Positions 5,014-5,277 of a stretch of DNA of 5,277 nt are shown piece by piece. This DNA comes from Acidimicrobiia bacterium. Lineage in GTDB: Bacteria; Actinomycetota; Acidimicrobiia; Spongiisociales; UBA5794. How positions within the stretch are numbered: position 1 is the stretch's first letter; the number at the start of each line of letters is the position of its first letter. The position numbers and the translations under genes are program-made. Below the pieces are notes generated by a model. That model had not been told where the DNA came from. It did not search any database and was given only the letters and a program-made list of their open reading frames with translations. The stretch is taken from NCBI GenBank assembly GCA_013001485.1, contig JABDMN010000209.1:1-5277 (forward strand), written 5' to 3'.

Positions 5014-5277
5014 ATGGCGATCGAGTACCGGCCCGCGACCGATGACGACATCGATGCGATCCACGCCGTCGTGCGCGCCGCCGAGATCGCCGACGGTGCA
5101 CCGCTGGTCACACCGCGCGATGAGATCGTGGAGGATTTCGCCGCCCCGGACCTGAACAAGGATCACGACACACTGCTCGCCATCGACGATGGCGAGATCG
5201 TCGCCTACGGGCTGGTGTATCCGCTGCCATCGGAAAGTGGCAAGCAGCGCACCTTCGGGTTCGGGTCGGTGCATCCC
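5014..5277 (+). CDS. GNAT-type N-acetyltransferase, N-terminal part (runs off right edge)
   Basis: The frame is open from the ATG at 5014 to the window end, giving 88 residues. It begins MAIEYRPATDDDIDAIHAVV, the first strand and helix typical of GNAT acetyltransferases ('i..R.at..D...i..v'). Strand-like TLLAIDDGEIVAYGLVYPLP (53-72) follows, with the acidic turn and 'g.ivay' pattern of the family's central hairpin. The acetyl-CoA binding loop would come next and is outside the window, so activity and substrate cannot be judged. GNAT enzymes move an acetyl group from acetyl-CoA to an amine on a protein, amino acid, antibiotic or polyamine. The gene is divergent from the FMN reductase with 185 bases between start codons, and looks leaderless. 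Confidence 0.75.
   Translation, partial: MAIEYRPATDDDIDAIHAVVRAAEIADGAPLVTPRDEIVEDFAAPDLNKDHDTLLAIDDGEIVAYGLVYPLPSESGKQRTFGFGSVHP

Noticed and set aside
4829..5101. Long N-terminal extension of the FMN reductase
   Set aside because: The extension is Arg/Ser-rich, overlaps the divergent acetyltransferase gene, and the family fold starts exactly at the ATG at 4828.

Overview
The window looks like chromosomal DNA from a high-GC actinobacterium. The gene families (DUF885, a DUF6159-like membrane protein, HAD-IG 5'-nucleotidase, FMN reductase) and the shortage of Shine-Dalgarno sequences would suit an Acidimicrobiia-type lineage, but that placement is inference; there is no rRNA or marker gene to fix it. 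There is no phage, plasmid, CRISPR or transposase gene. I read seven protein genes with good support, two of them cut by the window edges, plus one doubtful 28-residue membrane ORF.

Layout from left to right: (1) the N-terminal 210 codons of a DUF885-family protein on the minus strand, running off the left edge; (2) a divergent VIT1/CCC1-type membrane transporter on the plus strand, without the usual cytosolic metal-binding insert; (3) a convergent 74-residue zinc-ribbon protein on the minus strand, its stop codon three bases from the transporter's stop; (4) a 349-base gene-free stretch (1542-1890) holding a nested inverted-repeat element of C/G-rich hairpins and a 12-bp palindrome against the next start codon; (5) a complete HAD-IG family 5'-nucleotidase on the plus strand; (6) convergent to it, a two-gene minus-strand cluster of an FMN reductase followed by a six-helix DUF6159-like membrane protein; (7) a divergent GNAT-type acetyltransferase on the plus strand, cut by the right edge.

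The genes look like housekeeping or accessory-metabolism genes and do not form one pathway. The only plausible functional units are the FMN reductase/DUF6159 pair (48-base gap, same strand) and, weakly, the transporter/zinc-ribbon convergent pair. Two genes have clear Shine-Dalgarno sites (zinc ribbon, DUF6159). Four others (DUF885, HAD nucleotidase, FMN reductase, GNAT) have none at usable spacing; three of these have a TANNNT hexamer 6-8 bases before the ATG, as expected for leaderless transcription. The points most worth a second look are the composite inverted repeat, the unusual transporter, and the palindrome at the nucleotidase start. I saw no clear evidence of a new multi-gene system.
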